Shown: positions 11,801-24,405 of the stretch, piece after piece
Position numbering within the stretch: position 1 is the stretch's first letter
Layout of the letters: the number at the start of each line of letters is the position of its first letter
Assembly: GCA_013399875.1 (NCBI GenBank)
Contig: VXAZ01004548.1
Coordinates: forward strand, 298,955-362,954
Origin: Gymnorhina tibicen
Taxonomy: Eukaryota > Chordata > Aves > Passeriformes > Artamidae
Direction of reading: 5' to 3'
Length of the DNA stretch: 64,000 bases
Position numbers and translations under genes: made by a program
Notes under the pieces: model-generated
The model's database searches: none
The model's input: only the letters and a program-made list of their open reading frames with translations
Told to the model about the DNA's origin: nothing

Positions 11801-13516
11801 AACTTACCAACATGAAAAAATTGGTTTTAGGGGGTGGAAAACCTGCTTTCATCAAGCTGGTATATTTATAGAGCAATCATCTGACAAGATGTCAAAACAT
11901 GAGAGGAATTCCTGGAAATGAACACAATGGCAGTGTAAAATAAGTTTAAAGGAACCTCAAATTGTATAAAGAACAAACTCTAGACTTTTCCCTTTTTTCT
12001 GTAAATAAAAAAATATTGAAAATAATGTTGTCCATACTAACATTTGTCATGTCATGTAACTGAACATTACACTTAAAATAAGTAAATATTGAAGCGGAAA
12101 TGCTGAGTAAAATTTCAAATACATAAAAAGCAGTCTCTTACTAATACACGTACATGATATAAAAGATACACTTGCACTTCAGTGCCCACCTGAATAAAAT
12201 CATATATTCTTACATATGGTGGATTATCAAGTTGCGCTGCAAGAAGTACAAATGTATCTGACTTACAAGACCTTGAGAAACAGAATTCTATTTTAGATGA
12301 GCCACTTATGATCTTTGTGATTATACAGTAGTTCAGGCTCCGCTTTTCACAAATCTAGTACAAAAAATTATTTTCTATATAGGCAGAACATTGCTGAATA
12401 TTTCAGCCTTGGCAACACATCTTCAAGTAAGAACAATGGAAGATAATGCATTTAAGAAACACGAGATACAGATCTTTACTCTTCAACAGCCTCAGTTTTC
12501 CTTTTTATATTATAAGTTTTTTGTTGTTATATTCAGCAAATTAGTATGTGATTATATATATTCTTTTTATATGAGAATGTTTAAGCTTCCTTATGATAAC
12601 ATAAAATTCAGAATTACCTATCTTAAAAAATGTAAATATAAATAGTAATTATACATTAATTCATAGTATAATTGGCAGATATCTCAAAATGATAATCTAA
12701 ATATTTGACTTTAATAAACAAGTTGTGGTGAACATTCTAACACTGAACTGAGACGTGCCTAAAATGCAACACAATTATTTCGTGCTTAACATACACTGGT
12801 CACTGTTATAATAGAAATGTGTGCCATCAGTCAGGGTTTAAACCAATTTCTGCTTTAAAATAACTAGGTTAGCATTTCAGTTTAAAATCCCAAGTACTAA
12901 TCACCCAATAATATGGAATATATATATATTACACAACTTTTACAATATTATCCCTTCAATTATGCTATGAAACTGCAATGAGTCCTCATCATAATGCATT
13001 TCCACTTCAGATCCTTAAATCACATCCTCAACACAACCGAAAGATCCATTTCTTTATCTACTTTTAGTACTTACAAAAATTTTAAAAAACCCCAGACTTC
13101 TTCAGAGGGTAAGAAAATTGTCATGAAACTTGCTTTTTTTTGTTGTTTTAAGTCAGTTACAAAAATTTCATCAGTCTGGAACATGGTATTATCTTCATCG
13201 CTGTCCATGCCTTCCAAGTGCACATTTCTGCACCTTGATAACAGTAAACCTCTCTAAGAGATTCAGTTCCAACTATGTTTTCATAAACTTTTCTCTGTTA
13301 TAATACATAGGTATTTGATTAATTTTACTTTAGTCTGTTATATTTTTTTATGAAGTTAATTTTAAGGGAATGCTGTGCATTAGCTCTGCTGAGTTATTAG
13401 TCTGTGGAGCAGGGACCTGCAAATGATTTAACCGCAGGTGGATTTTGATTACTCTAAAAAATCAAGATCTAGACAGAAATACAGGTATGAACATCTCTGT
13501 GGCTACAGGAGAAAAA
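8873..13516. other. Unique AT-rich DNA, no gene seen
   Basis: Long stretch with only short chance frames (for example 10715-10936 and 12391-12645, plus strand) and no recognised domain. A short dinucleotide AT run lies near 12919-12929. No CR1 or LTR fragment was recognised. Confidence 0.45.
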
Positions 13517-13640
13517 ACCTGCACAAACAAACAAACACAAATAAAAACCCCAAACAAACAAAGCCACCAAAAATCCCAAACAAACAACCCTGCCAAAACC
13601 TGAAAAAACAACAAACCCACAAACAAACAAACAAACAAAA
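13517..13640. repeat. AC-rich low-complexity tract (CAAA)n-like
   Basis: Dominated by 'acaaacaaacaaa' and 'caaaaacccc' words. The reading frames on both strands here (poly-K/N/Q on plus, poly-F/V/C on minus) are compositional artefacts. Confidence 0.85.
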
Positions 13641-14579
13641 AACCCAAAATTCTTGAGAACTCTGTGAAGACCAGAAATCAAATTTTGTATACTTTCCCTC
13701 TATCAGTCACAAGTAAAGGTAGGAGACTGTTTCCTTCAGTCTATGTAATAGACTCTGCAACAAATCCAGTGGTTTGCTTAATATATCTAGATTTGTTCTC
13801 CATGTATTCTGGGAGAACTACTTTGTGCCTATTTTTGGGAGACATAAAAAAGGCATAGTTGAACTGTTACTTCTGGCTCTGATCAGACAATATTCTTGTT
13901 TTGCCTAAAAGACTCCTATTTTCTTCCTGCCCTATAAATCTAAGGCATTGCCACAACCTAATTAGTGTAATAATAGAAAGTTTTTGGACCAGATATCTAT
14001 CCAGCTTTCTTTGAAAGAACCTTTTAGGCTAATGATTGCTGACACTGAAATTGCTAAGTTTATTACCAGGCCAAGTATTTGAATAAAAGGCATGATGATG
14101 AATCAATCTCATTTTTGAGGAGTGCAGCAGGAATATACTCTTCAAGAGGTATCCTTCAGACATCCTTGTATTTTTGCTTAGATTTATCTGACATGCAAAG
14201 AATCAATCATGTCCAATACAACTAGGTATGAGGTTGTGGGTTGGGTTTTTTCAATGGATTTCCAAATGACCTCTGCTTGATAAGCTATTTAGTACCGGTT
14301 GTTTACAGATAATCATCTGCATTGATTATGAGTTAGGTTTTCATACCTGATAATATTCAGTTATTTAAGGGACTGAGAAGTTCTTACCTGTTGTATTTTA
14401 TTTGATTGTTTCGTTTCTTTCTGCTGACTAAGTAAAAGGTTTAATCTGTTTCTGAAGTGTGGTAAAAACCAGCCTTTGTTCTTACAGTAATCTTAAATAC
14501 AGTTTATATACATGCAACTCCCTGATCTGGTATGGCCCTCTGACTATTAACCTCTATTAGTTTTGTAGCTTGGTAGTGA
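13641..14579. other. Unique DNA, no feature seen
   Basis: No gene or repeat recognised before the CR1 fragment that follows. Confidence 0.45.
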
Positions 14580-15012
14580 TGAGAGTGAAGGAAAAAGTCC
14601 GACAGCAAACAAAAGGGACTTCAGGGTACCGTGACATTTGGTCAAAGGAGCTTGTGTTCTCCTCAATCCCTTCAATACCAGGGGTGCATACTGGATCAAA
14701 CAGGAACACTAGCCTGACTACTACATGACTTAGAGGGCGGTACGGTTGGGGGAATTTTGGTGATTTTGACTATTGGGTAGTTTACACAGCACTAAGCCTG
14801 TTCATGACAGGTGGGTCCAGCTGCCTGAAAGGGAAAAAAGGATTATAACTCATGACTCAGGGACAGATTGAGAGGGCTTTAAACTATGTTTGAAGAGGGG
14901 AGAGGATACAGCCAAGCTTACTGAGATGACCCAGAGGGTGCCATGCCCGACTTGGAGGTGAAATGAATCAGCTGAAGTACATCTACAGCAATGTAACCAT
15001 AAAAGGTAGCAG
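14580..15012 (+). mobile_element. CR1 LINE fragment across ORF1/ORF2 junction, plus strand
   Basis: Matches the 5' half of avian CR1. It has the block with 'gggggaattttggtgatttt' and 'gggtccagctgcctgaaagg', then 'gattgagagggctttaaact'. Next comes the start of the second reading frame, 'aatcagctgaagtacatcta', encoding QLKYIYSN, which resembles the N-terminus of CR1 ORF2 (endonuclease-RT protein). Homology stops near 15012 and none of the endonuclease or RT follows. A piece from the 5' half without the 3' end is unusual, since CR1 copies normally keep the 3' end. It is probably the leftover of a longer copy broken by deletion. Confidence 0.75.
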
Positions 15013-15333
15013 ATCAGTCCCCCTTGTTATCTTTTCTCTTTTTTCTCTGGCTTTCTTCCTTTTGTCTGTTTCTTCTCTCTCTTTCGTTTTCTTTGTTTGC
15101 CCCAGTTCTGGATCATCCACACAGCAAGACCAATACAGGATCTAAGGACTGGTGACATTTGCTTTCTTCCCTTACTTTGCCTGGGCAAAGCACAGCTATC
15201 AAGTTCTACTCTCTGCTCCATATTGAACTCTGTTGTGGTAGTAGAGAGCTTGTGGTGTATTGTGGCTTGTGAGCCAGCCCCTTTGAGGAGTTTGTTGTTG
15301 GAATTGAGAACTTACTGAAGTGTACTGTACAAA
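15013..15333. other. Spacer between CR1 fragment and solo LTR
   Basis: A pyrimidine-rich start (15028-15100) and then ordinary sequence. No match to CR1 or to an ERV was recognised. Confidence 0.5.
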
Positions 15334-15339
15334 ATTTAG
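15334..15339. repeat. Target-site duplication, left copy (atttag)
   Basis: Exact 6-bp match to 15977-15982, directly outside the LTR end. Confidence 0.8.
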
Positions 15340-15696
15340 TGTTGCGGTGTGTCATGGCTGGTGCCATGGCCATCAGGACCAAGGAGACCAGTGGCTCCAG
15401 TGGTTTGATGCCCACACAGCCAAAGAACCCTAAGGTTAGGGTGAATTCCTAGAGGGCTGTGTGGGACATGCGAATTTAGCACCCATAAATGGCCACCACC
15501 ATCTCCTCCTCTTTCCCCCTATATTTGGTTCCCTTACCAGAAAGTTCCATGTTCCTCGGTTCCCCATTGGCCCATGTTAATTCTCCCCACCTACCCCTGT
15601 TGTTATTGGTTGTGTATCTTTTTCCCTGCCTCTGTAATGACCGTTTGTTGTTGTATCATTGGTTGCTGTGTGCTTTCCCCTCCCAGTCTGTAGGGA

Positions 15697-15703
15697 TATA
15701 AAA
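15697..15703 (+). promoter_or_regulatory. LTR TATA box (TATAAAA)
   Basis: Canonical TATAAAA in a 'gggatataaaacccc' context inside the solo LTR. Transcription would start about 25-30 bases downstream, near 15728. Confidence 0.75.
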
Positions 15704-15771
15704 CCCCACATCAGAGCCTTTTTCTCACTTCTTTGTGGCGCTCCTTGGTTTGTTCCGGAATCCTTGCCCTC

Positions 15772-15777
15772 AATAAA
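15772..15777 (+). promoter_or_regulatory. LTR polyadenylation signal (AATAAA)
   Basis: Canonical hexamer in a 'cctcaataaaccctctcc' context, defining the R region of the solo LTR. Confidence 0.75.
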
Positions 15778-15976
15778 CCCTCTCCTGCTTCCACAAAGAA
15801 GCCCCTCCGCCTCATCCTTCCTCCTCTCTGTGTCTTCGCCATCGGTGGGCTGGGCGAACCTGAGCTGGGGCTTTGCCAGCCCTCCCGCACAGCGCGCTGC
15901 CTCCATCTCCCCCTCCGGTGCGGCCGAGAGCCCGGTGCTGGGTGGTCAGAGCTAGCCAGAGGACAGCACCGCGGCA

Positions 15977-15982
15977 ATTTAG
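15977..15982. repeat. Target-site duplication, right copy (atttag)
   Basis: Exact 6-bp match to 15334-15339. Confidence 0.8.
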
Positions 15983-18900
15983 GGCTTGTTTGACTCTAGT
16001 TTGTGGAAGTCTGTTGTATACATTCAAAATCTTATTATTTAACACCTTTTCAGTCTAAATAATGGACTGATTGATGGAGTTATGGTGATGTATAATAAAA
16101 TCCTAAGATTCCCTGACATGTATCCAGAATTTGTCTTTGTTCAGCCTGACAAGAATTTATAATGAACATCACGGCCCCTGCCTGTGGGTTGTGACACTGC
16201 TGAGAAACTGATCACAGCAAGAAGTGCCACAGAAAAAATTACCTGCACAACGACATTTTAATATACATCTCCACATATTCACTTTTGTCCCTAAAATAAA
16301 AATGTTTTGTCTTGATTGATCAAGCATCACTTTCTTTTTTTGTCATCTACAGAGTGATATTTTTTCCCAGTAACTAGGAGTTTAAAACATTGATAAATAT
16401 GAGGAGATTCACAGGATCTAGAGAAATGAGTGAGAAACAGGATACTTATCAACATGTCTCAGAATGGATCTTACTTTTCAGATCTTATTTACAGTATTTT
16501 TGATTGTGTATATAATTGGTAGTCTGAAAACAACGCATAAGTTATTTATGTTACTTAAGATTTAAATATTTTCAATTAGAGTTTAAATTATTTTTTTTTC
16601 TTTCCTGGTAGCTGTTCTTCTCTCTCAATATCTACGTCTTTTCAGTTTGTTTAAAATTAAAGGGGTTATCAAGGCTTACTGCGAGTGACAGTGTCATCTA
16701 AGAAGAAAGGAAGAGAAAAAATAGAAAGGTTCCATCGAAGTAGGTACTTTGAGAAATGCTTCTGACAGGACCCAGACTGAAGCTGACAGCAGCTGGATTA
16801 TGCAATCAATTTATGTAACTATGTAAAGAAATCTTCAAGAGGAGGTGAAGGTGGTTTTGAAAATTTTTTTGATTCTGCAACATCTGTGGACAGGATTTCA
16901 CTGCTAGGCACAGGCAAAGCTTTTATGTTGCAACACAAGAAACTGAAGATATGTCTGCAAAATGTAAACAATTTCTCAGGAAAATTAATTTGATTTTTTG
17001 CTATTCAGTATACATTAAAAAGTAAGAGCAATCAGTGAATATGCTGGCTGATACTTTCCATGGATAACAGATGTGTGCTGCATGCACCCTTCGGGTCAAA
17101 ATCAGTAAGGGGAAAATGCTTTCTCTCCAGGTTTTCTTTTGCTATTGCTTTTCCTCTGAAGTGATGAGAGTAAACCTATTCAAACAGTGTCCTGGCAGCA
17201 GTTTGACATTTTAAAAGATCAAAAAGTACCATGTTTGATATCTAGGGAGCCCCCAGACTGCAATAACACCAAAAAGGAAAGTAATAAAGTAAGAAGCAAG
17301 CATATGGCCTGCAGTTGCATTTCTTGCTATTGATTCTGAAACTGCTGAAGTGGAACTTCTTTATCAGCAGCTACATAATCAGCAAGTCAAAGCAATGTAT
17401 CTCTGTCTGAAATACGGTAAAACCACTGTGTCAATTTAATCAAAAGATATCAGTTAGAGAAACCTGGAAAATTACATGACATTACATACTGATGGATGTA
17501 AGATCCTTGAGGTCTTAAAATCAAAGTGCCAAGCAATGCCTGGAAACACACTGATCTTTGAATTATTAGACCGACATGTCATCTGTTGGAGCTTCCTAAC
17601 ATGTAGAGGAAACACTTCTATTGCCATACTCTTTAAAAAATAATTATTTGTACACTTAGAATTGAACCAGTCCTACTGACTGCACACCAGCTGATGTTGC
17701 AATGTCTTTGTCTCCTATTTTTTGCTTTTAGTGAGATTTCCATAAGCAACAGCACTTTGGTATATTCACAAGAATAATTTGAAACAATTTATAAATCTAT
17801 AAAGCCTTTCTACTATAGACCTCGTACTCCCAAGTTGTACAAAAGACCGGATGTGGTTTGAGATGCTCTCTGTACTTCTTCCAAGGAGGTTTGACTTCGA
17901 AAACAAATGTTTTAACAGATTATAACAGGAGCAAGTTAGCCCAAAGTAAAGCTAAGATTAGGGGGAACAAAAAAACTGGATTTAACAGTATATTTAACTA
18001 TGCCATTTCAGTGTGCAAGACACTTTGGATTTGCATTATTTTATGTGTAGAAGAAAGAGAAATTAGTGTTCAGGACAAGATGCTTTCATTTACTCATTTT
18101 TTCAAGCAAATTCATGATAAGAGTTTGTTTTATCTGCTGGCTCTATTTAATTTGGGTTTTGCTCTATCATTTTAACAGGATTGTTTTAAATGACAGAAAT
18201 TTCTTAGATATACTGAGTATAAAGCCATACCTGAAGAAATGCTTTTGCAACTTTTAGAACTAATCAGAATTTATACTTGAAAAATCAAATTTGCAAAAAC
18301 AGGAGAAAAAAATCTTTCATTCATCTTCATTAAAACCCTCATTTAATCTGTTAGAAAAACAACACAACATTCAAACTTAGTTTATTTTATGGATTTGAGG
18401 AAACTGCTGCATCTTCTGCATAGAAAATCAGATATAGAATGAGATCATTAGTTGGTGTCAGACTTTATTGAACTTTAAAGACTGCAATATATTAAGTCAT
18501 TATCTTGCTTTATGACTGTAAAATCCATTTGTATATACAATCCTAGACTGACTTTCCATAAAACTTACTGGGACTTCACAGAGGAACTCATTTGGTTCCT
18601 ATAGACTACACCTGTAGTGACAAGTAAAGCAGATTGGCAGAAGCAAAAATATAGTGTAATGTGTTGTCCTGAGAAGTCTACACTAGATACCATTCTTATT
18701 TAATTTATTTATGTATGTATTAATTTATTTATATCAGAAATAGCACTGGATTTTTCTACAGACTCAGTATTCACTTGTGTCTGGATATGCTCCTGGATGT
18801 CTTCCATCTCAAACACATACAGAAGAAATCCAGCTCATGAGCACATCATTCATTTCATTATGAGAGCAAATAAGTGGTAAGATAAAGAGATTTTTTCAAA

Positions 18901-20309
18901 ACCACATCCCTATGACTTACCAAAATAGTAGATGATTGTAGCTGACTTCCAACATGATGTGAAATTTGTGATTGAAGAATAATTGGGAAAATAAGAAGCT
19001 ACTTTTTGACATAAAGGAAACAAAACCAGACAAAATGGTGGTGTCCATGCCTGTTTAAATGTCATTGCCCTTGTTTAATACTTGTTGGTGCTTCTTCCAC
19101 TCCCATAGTCCTTCAAGAATGGTTGTGGTGTGTTTTGCCATTAGAGTTCATCCGATGTTTTGTTGAGATGTGTAATCTGGAGTTAACAGAAACAGCCTTG
19201 TTGCTTTTCTCTTCAAACAACATCTAGAATGCATCTGACCTTGGACACAGATTCCTAGCACTTCAGTAGTTCTTGCATATTCACATGCTTTCTTTAATGC
19301 TTATGCTTGTGGGTTTTGTTTGTTTGTTTGTTTGCTTTTTTCTTCCTAGAAGTACTTGTCAAAATAAATAAGTTACCTTGTTGAACAATTTAAGCCTTTC
19401 TTGCTATTAATTGGTGTCTCTGTATAATAGTCATGTGCATATATTTTGTTACACATGTGCATAAACACATATTTAATAGTGGCCATGCAGACACAACGTA
19501 ATTTGTGCCTAATATACATGCATATAATGATACTGACTTTGTATATGGAAACATGAAAGCCTCTGTCACACTGAAGTTTAAGAACTATGAAGGAATCTAT
19601 GTCTTCAGTGCCCTTCAGTGGTTTAATGCTGTTTAGTGTTATATTTGGAGTGCTGTGATTACCATGAAGCTGTATATGATGCTGTCTTTATGAGAAAAGT
19701 CCTATCAATGTCTGAGACTACGAACTAAGGCAAAAGCCTCACTTTACTGTGTCCTTTCTTTCCAGTTACAAGTACATATATATCAACCTAAGTGCCTTGT
19801 TACGTCTCTTCATAATCATGAGCTATGTGAGGCAAGGAAAGTTCTAGATCAGTACTGTGGTATTATGGGAATATTTTAATTTATAATGTATTCTAAGTAT
19901 CAATAATAATAGGCCATAGAATTATTTATGCCCTTCTTAATTGCAAACTTGGAGACCAATGACTCAGAGTCACAAAACTCTCAGAGATATAAGGGAGATC
20001 CAAGCTGTACAGTGCTTGCCCTTGAAAAATGTTCTGTATCTTCTGAGTCACAGCACTATTTGCAAAGAGTTTTGCACTGAATATACTGACATAATGATTG
20101 CAGCAGCAGATTATAAATAGCTGTATTTATACATAGCTCTAAACTAAAAGAGCAGGAGCTTGCTTGAGACATTTTTAGTAAGAATTTTTCCCCACTCTTT
20201 AATTTATTCCTTTCTCCATTATGCTTCAGAGCAACCTGGGCTGGAAGCCTTAAAACTTATGACTCCTCAACATGAAAACAGACAGTTCTTAATCACATTT
20301 TAGGTGCTG
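15983..20309. other. Unique AT-rich DNA, no gene seen
   Basis: Only chance frames (for example 17858-18175, plus) and simple tracts: an ATTT-rich run near 18697-18736 and (TTTG)n at 19314-19335. No repeat family recognised. Confidence 0.45.
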
Positions 20310-20480
20310 CGGTTTTCAGAGAGAGGAGCGGCAGCTGTACGCTTGTCCTGTTTCCTTAGCAACAGAGCAAGGGGAGCTCAGGAGACTCCACTGGAGGGAG
20401 CCTGAGATGCTCACGTGTTGCTCTCAGTATCTCTCTCCACCTGTCACAGCCTACGAGAGGACCAAAATCAAAACCAGCTT
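20310..20480. promoter_or_regulatory. GC-richer island with RFX X-box and E-box
   Basis: About 170 bases clearly richer in G, C and CpG than either flank. It contains GTTTCCTTAGCAAC (20350-20363), which matches the RFX X-box consensus GTTGCCATGGCAAC at 11 of 14 positions, and the palindromic E-box CACGTG (20412-20417). No TATA box, open reading frame or repeat homology was seen. It could be an enhancer, a promoter of an unannotated non-coding transcript (X-boxes are typical of ciliary and testis genes), or an unrecognised old repeat. The motifs are real; the function is inferred. Confidence 0.35.
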
Positions 20481-23400
20481 GCCAAGGAAAGGTTCTGTAT
20501 ATATGATTTAATACTACTCCATACCAAATGTGTGATAGCTGAATACTAAATTTGCTTGGTTAAGGTTTCAATGGTCAGGAGGAGGTAGAAAAAAAAATGT
20601 GACAAACACGTACGCTAAACTCTCAGCTATGCCAGTTAAATTTTCTTATAAATTTTACAGTGCTTCTTTAAAATACATGTTCACAGTGAAGATACTGAAT
20701 AAAATCTCCCTAGTTTCAAGGACAAAAAATACTCATTGTTTCCATTTTCCATATGGCCCAACTTGAGGAGCCATAGTAAATTCAGTTTTCCTTTGAACAT
20801 GAAAATAACTTGTCAAATCTTCATGGTATTTAATAGAAAAGATATCTTAAATATAATATATTAATTTAAACAGAAGTGCTAAATAAATAAACAAATATCC
20901 CAAACACACTCTTTCCCCAAGGTTTTAAAACACTTTACATTATGTTAATCTCATCTGGGTGCACAGCTGTGGCATTATAAGAGGATATAATCCTACTCTC
21001 CATCTACAATAAGAAGAAAATATAATTCTGATTTTTGACTCCATCTCCTCCACCCCTGGAGCAGTGTGACCCCCATAGCAGCAGTGGCCTGAGGGAGTCT
21101 GAGGCAAGGTCTTTCTCTCTAAAGTGTTAATTGGACTGACTAAAGTTCTGGTTCCATATACATGGTATTTTCTGCTTTTTGGACATAGCAGGATTTTGAG
21201 CAGGTCACTAAGCTGAGTCATCCTCTCAGTAGAGCCTTTAATTCTTTTCTCCCCTTAGAGGGAAACCTAACACAACTAATTTTTAAATTGAGGTTTCATT
21301 AGTCCTTCCCTGACACATCTTATGATTTGTCTAGCATGGACGTGCCAAAGCTATTTTGTTGGTTCCAGGTGCAGTCTCAAATTAAACACCCACTGGCCGC
21401 CACTCCACCCCTCAATAAAAAAATCACAAAATGCAGCTTTGTTGGATAATAGCAAAAAATCTATCATCTGTCTCCTACCCCTATCCCTTTAACATGTTAA
21501 GAAAAGTGGAGAATTGCAGCCTATTTAAATCCTGCTTTTTCTACCCAACAGGTGCTAGAGGTCCCATGTGCCATCCCAACCATTCCTTCTCCATGGTCAT
21601 TAATGCTCTCAGCCATAGAAACAAGCAGAGCTTTAGCTTGGATCAAATGTGTGTGTTTGTGTGACATTAGCGAGTGTGTGAAAGAACAAGCTTGGAGATA
21701 AAATGTCCCATTCCACGGAGGAAAGTACAAGAAAGAGAAGGTCTCAGGAGAAAATGAGCAGGGAGAAGGTCTCATACGTTGCTTACTAATCTTGCAGACT
21801 GTGACTACATGTTCTCCAAAAAAGACAGTCCAATTCCTTTTAGGATAACAGAGCTTTGAACTGCTGTCAAAGCACAAACCAAGTCATCTTCCCAACATGA
21901 TCAGCATGGTCATGCATTGCATCCTTCCACCTCATGACTTAGCCAACATACTAAAACTGAATGATCACGCTTGCAAATGAATACTTCTGTCCATATTTTA
22001 GAGGGAATAATTAGGTTTGTTTTTATATAGTGGAAGTGAGTGGTACTGGCCTGAAATATTGCATATATGGCCTACTGTAATTCCTTGTGTATGTGCTTAC
22101 ACTGTGATATTAGATGCAATATATACACTTTTTTTTTTTTAAATAAAAGCAAAATATTCATGGTGATAACAGAAAAAGAAATGCTTTCAGTTTCAGAAGA
22201 ATTCCAGTTCACTGTCATTTTAATAATCCAAAATCGGATGTAGTTTTTCCTTCTTCCCATCTCTAGGTCTGTTGCACTGGCTTTTTGGAACTTGACAAAA
22301 CACAAAGCTTTTTGACAAAACACAAAATTTTCATTCTTCTTACTCTTCAGTTCTGTTGACATAAGAGTCAATAGATTTTGAGTCAGTCTAAAATATGTTT
22401 CAGGAGTTTCTTTTCTGTCTTCTAGTATTTGTTAAATTCCAACAGAATTTTTGGTAGTTTCAGGCTTTCAATACCTTCATTTATAACTGAAATAATGGCT
22501 GTTAATTTACTATACAGAAAAATGAATGATTCAAAGCTGCGGTCTTGTGAGATTAATTAAAATGAATGAGTAGAAGAAACACAAAGCAGAGTTGTGTCTG
22601 CTTGCTTGTCAGTGCTAAGACAATAAAGGAGGGACAGGGATGCTACAAAAAAAATCTGGATTTATCAGTGTTTGGAAATAAGTTCAGGACACTATGTCAT
22701 TTAAACATTAAGATATTATTAAGGGATTGAAATCATATGACTTAAATGCAAACATGCCAATATTTGCAAAAAATCATATGCAAGTCTGGTCAATCTGTGG
22801 ACTCATTTGTGTCCCGGTTGCAGAATATAATTTTCAAAGGTGCTCTTCTGTCAAAAGAACCCACCACATACTATGTGTTCAGGGAGACAATTTTCTAATT
22901 CTCTGCTGTTCTTTGGCTTTTAAAATGGTTTAGCTGTTCTATACTTTCATCATGTTGTGTTCCGTATGTTTCTTTATTTCGTGTATTAGGATATATAAAA
23001 TGCCCTTACAATGTCTTGAAAATCTTTACTTTCAGCACAGCTGCTGTTACTGAATTGTTGCCTAAAATGAAAGAAATTTTGCCTTCTCTATAAGTGAACA
23101 GTTCTGTTGGGTTTTTCTTTTTTTCTTTATATCAGAGGTTAATTAAATTATATAAATCATTCTGCAGTCTGATTGATAGATAAAATAACTACAGCTAGGC
23201 AGCCTTGATACAGACCTGAAGAAAGCCTTTTAATGAAGGAATTACCCCTTCTGTAGAATGTTTTATATACAAAGGCTAGAATGAAGAGAATGTTTTCATT
23301 ACTATCCCCTTATAAGAGTTGGATATGTCAATTATAAGGTAACTTAATTAGTATTAACAATAAGAAGAGGTAGAAATTCAGAGGGATTTCCTTCTGCAGA

Positions 23401-23914
23401 TTAGTTGTCTACCCAGAGGCAGGAGGAACAAATAAAAGAATAAATGCTTAACATAAAATTTTATGACTAATTTTTAGTGCTTTGATTAAATCAAGTAAGC
23501 AGGTTTTACGTAAACACATTAATTCTGTAGTTTTAGTTGAATATTAATCACTTCTTGTCTTAATCTACTGCCTAATGATGTTATGAAGTCTTAAAGAGCT
23601 GGCACATACCCCCATGAAGGTGTTTGCAATCAAGTCACATATAAAATCACTCCTCTGTACCATTACTTCCACATGAGACCAATGTGGATTTAATTAATTC
23701 ACATTTATAAAGCATTTTCATATCCGTGGATGAATTGCACAATAGAAATACCAGGCGGTAGTGTTAAATAGCAGAATTTGACCAAAAAAATAACCCATTA
23801 TATTTTATTTAAAATAGTTGCGATTATATTATTTATGTAAGTTATTCACTGTGAATAGAATGGGAAAACGTTATAACAACAACTTTTAAGAGTTTGTGTG
23901 TTGATTCCTTAGTA
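20481..23914. other. Unique AT-rich DNA, no gene seen
   Basis: Only short chance frames. A 20-bp tandem duplication occurs at 22292-22331 ('ttgacaaaacacaaagcttt' and a diverged second copy), and an 11-base T run near 22130. Confidence 0.45.
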
Positions 23915-24405
23915 GAGGAATGACTTAGATTAGAAGGGACCTTAAAGATCCTATAGTTTCAATGCCAGCAGCGCGAGCAGGGATGACACCCGTTAGACCA
24001 CGTTCAAAGCCTCATCCAAACTGGCCTTAAGTGGTTCCAGAGATGGGTAATCCACCACTTGTCTGGGCAACCTGTTCCTGTGCCTCACTGCCCTCTGAGT
24101 AAAGAATTTCTTCCTAACACCTAACCTAAATTTCTTTCAGTTTAAAAACTTTCCTCCTTGTCCTATAATTAGTGTCAGTCAGTCTCTCTCTTTTTGATAA
24201 GCCCCTACAAGTACTGAAAGGCCACAAAAAGGTCTCTCTGAAGCCTCCTCTTCTCCACACTGAACAAATCTAGCTTTCAAAATGTTTTTGCAAGAGAGGT
24301 GATCCAGCTCTTTGACCATCTTTTGGCCCTCCTCTAGACTAGCTCTAACAGGTCCACATCTTCGTTGTGTTGTGGACTCCAGACCTAGATGCAGTACTTC
24401 AGGTG
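23915..24405 (-). mobile_element. CR1 LINE 3' region, minus strand
   Basis: The plus strand shows the reverse complement of the CR1 3' region: 'agaagggaccttaaagatcc' at the CR1 3' end, then 'ctgggcaacctgttcctgtg', 'taaagaatttcttcctaaca', 'ctcctcttctccacactgaa' and 'gcagtacttcaggtg'. About 490 bases survive, covering the 3' UTR and the extreme C-terminal part of ORF2, heavily mutated. It is 5'-truncated near 24405 in the usual CR1 manner. Confidence 0.9.

Larger units (their letters stand above)
15340..15976 (+). mobile_element. Solo ERV LTR, 637 bp, plus sense, with 6-bp TSD
   Basis: The ends are imperfect inverted repeats: TGTTGCGGTG at the left and CACCGCGGCA at the right (8 of 10 positions complementary). 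They are bounded by identical 'atttag' hexamers. A TATA box (TATAAAA, 15697-15703) and a polyadenylation signal (AATAAA, 15772-15777) sit in the correct order and about 70 bases apart, giving a U3 of about 385 bp, a short R and a GC-rich U5 of about 170 bp. A 6-bp duplication is characteristic of class II (alpha/beta-retrovirus-like) ERVs. No internal gag/pol/env sequence is present, so this is a solo LTR left by recombination between two LTRs. The four overlapping reading frames at 15577-16058 are shadows of the GC-rich U5. Confidence 0.9.

Noticed and set aside
13438..13681. Overlapping frames rich in K/N/Q (plus) or F/V/C (minus)
   Set aside because: They translate an AC-rich low-complexity tract.
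15577..16058. Several overlapping frames of 60-109 codons on both strands
   Set aside because: They fall in the GC-rich U3-U5 of the solo LTR, where stop codons are rare. No retroviral or cellular protein similarity was seen.
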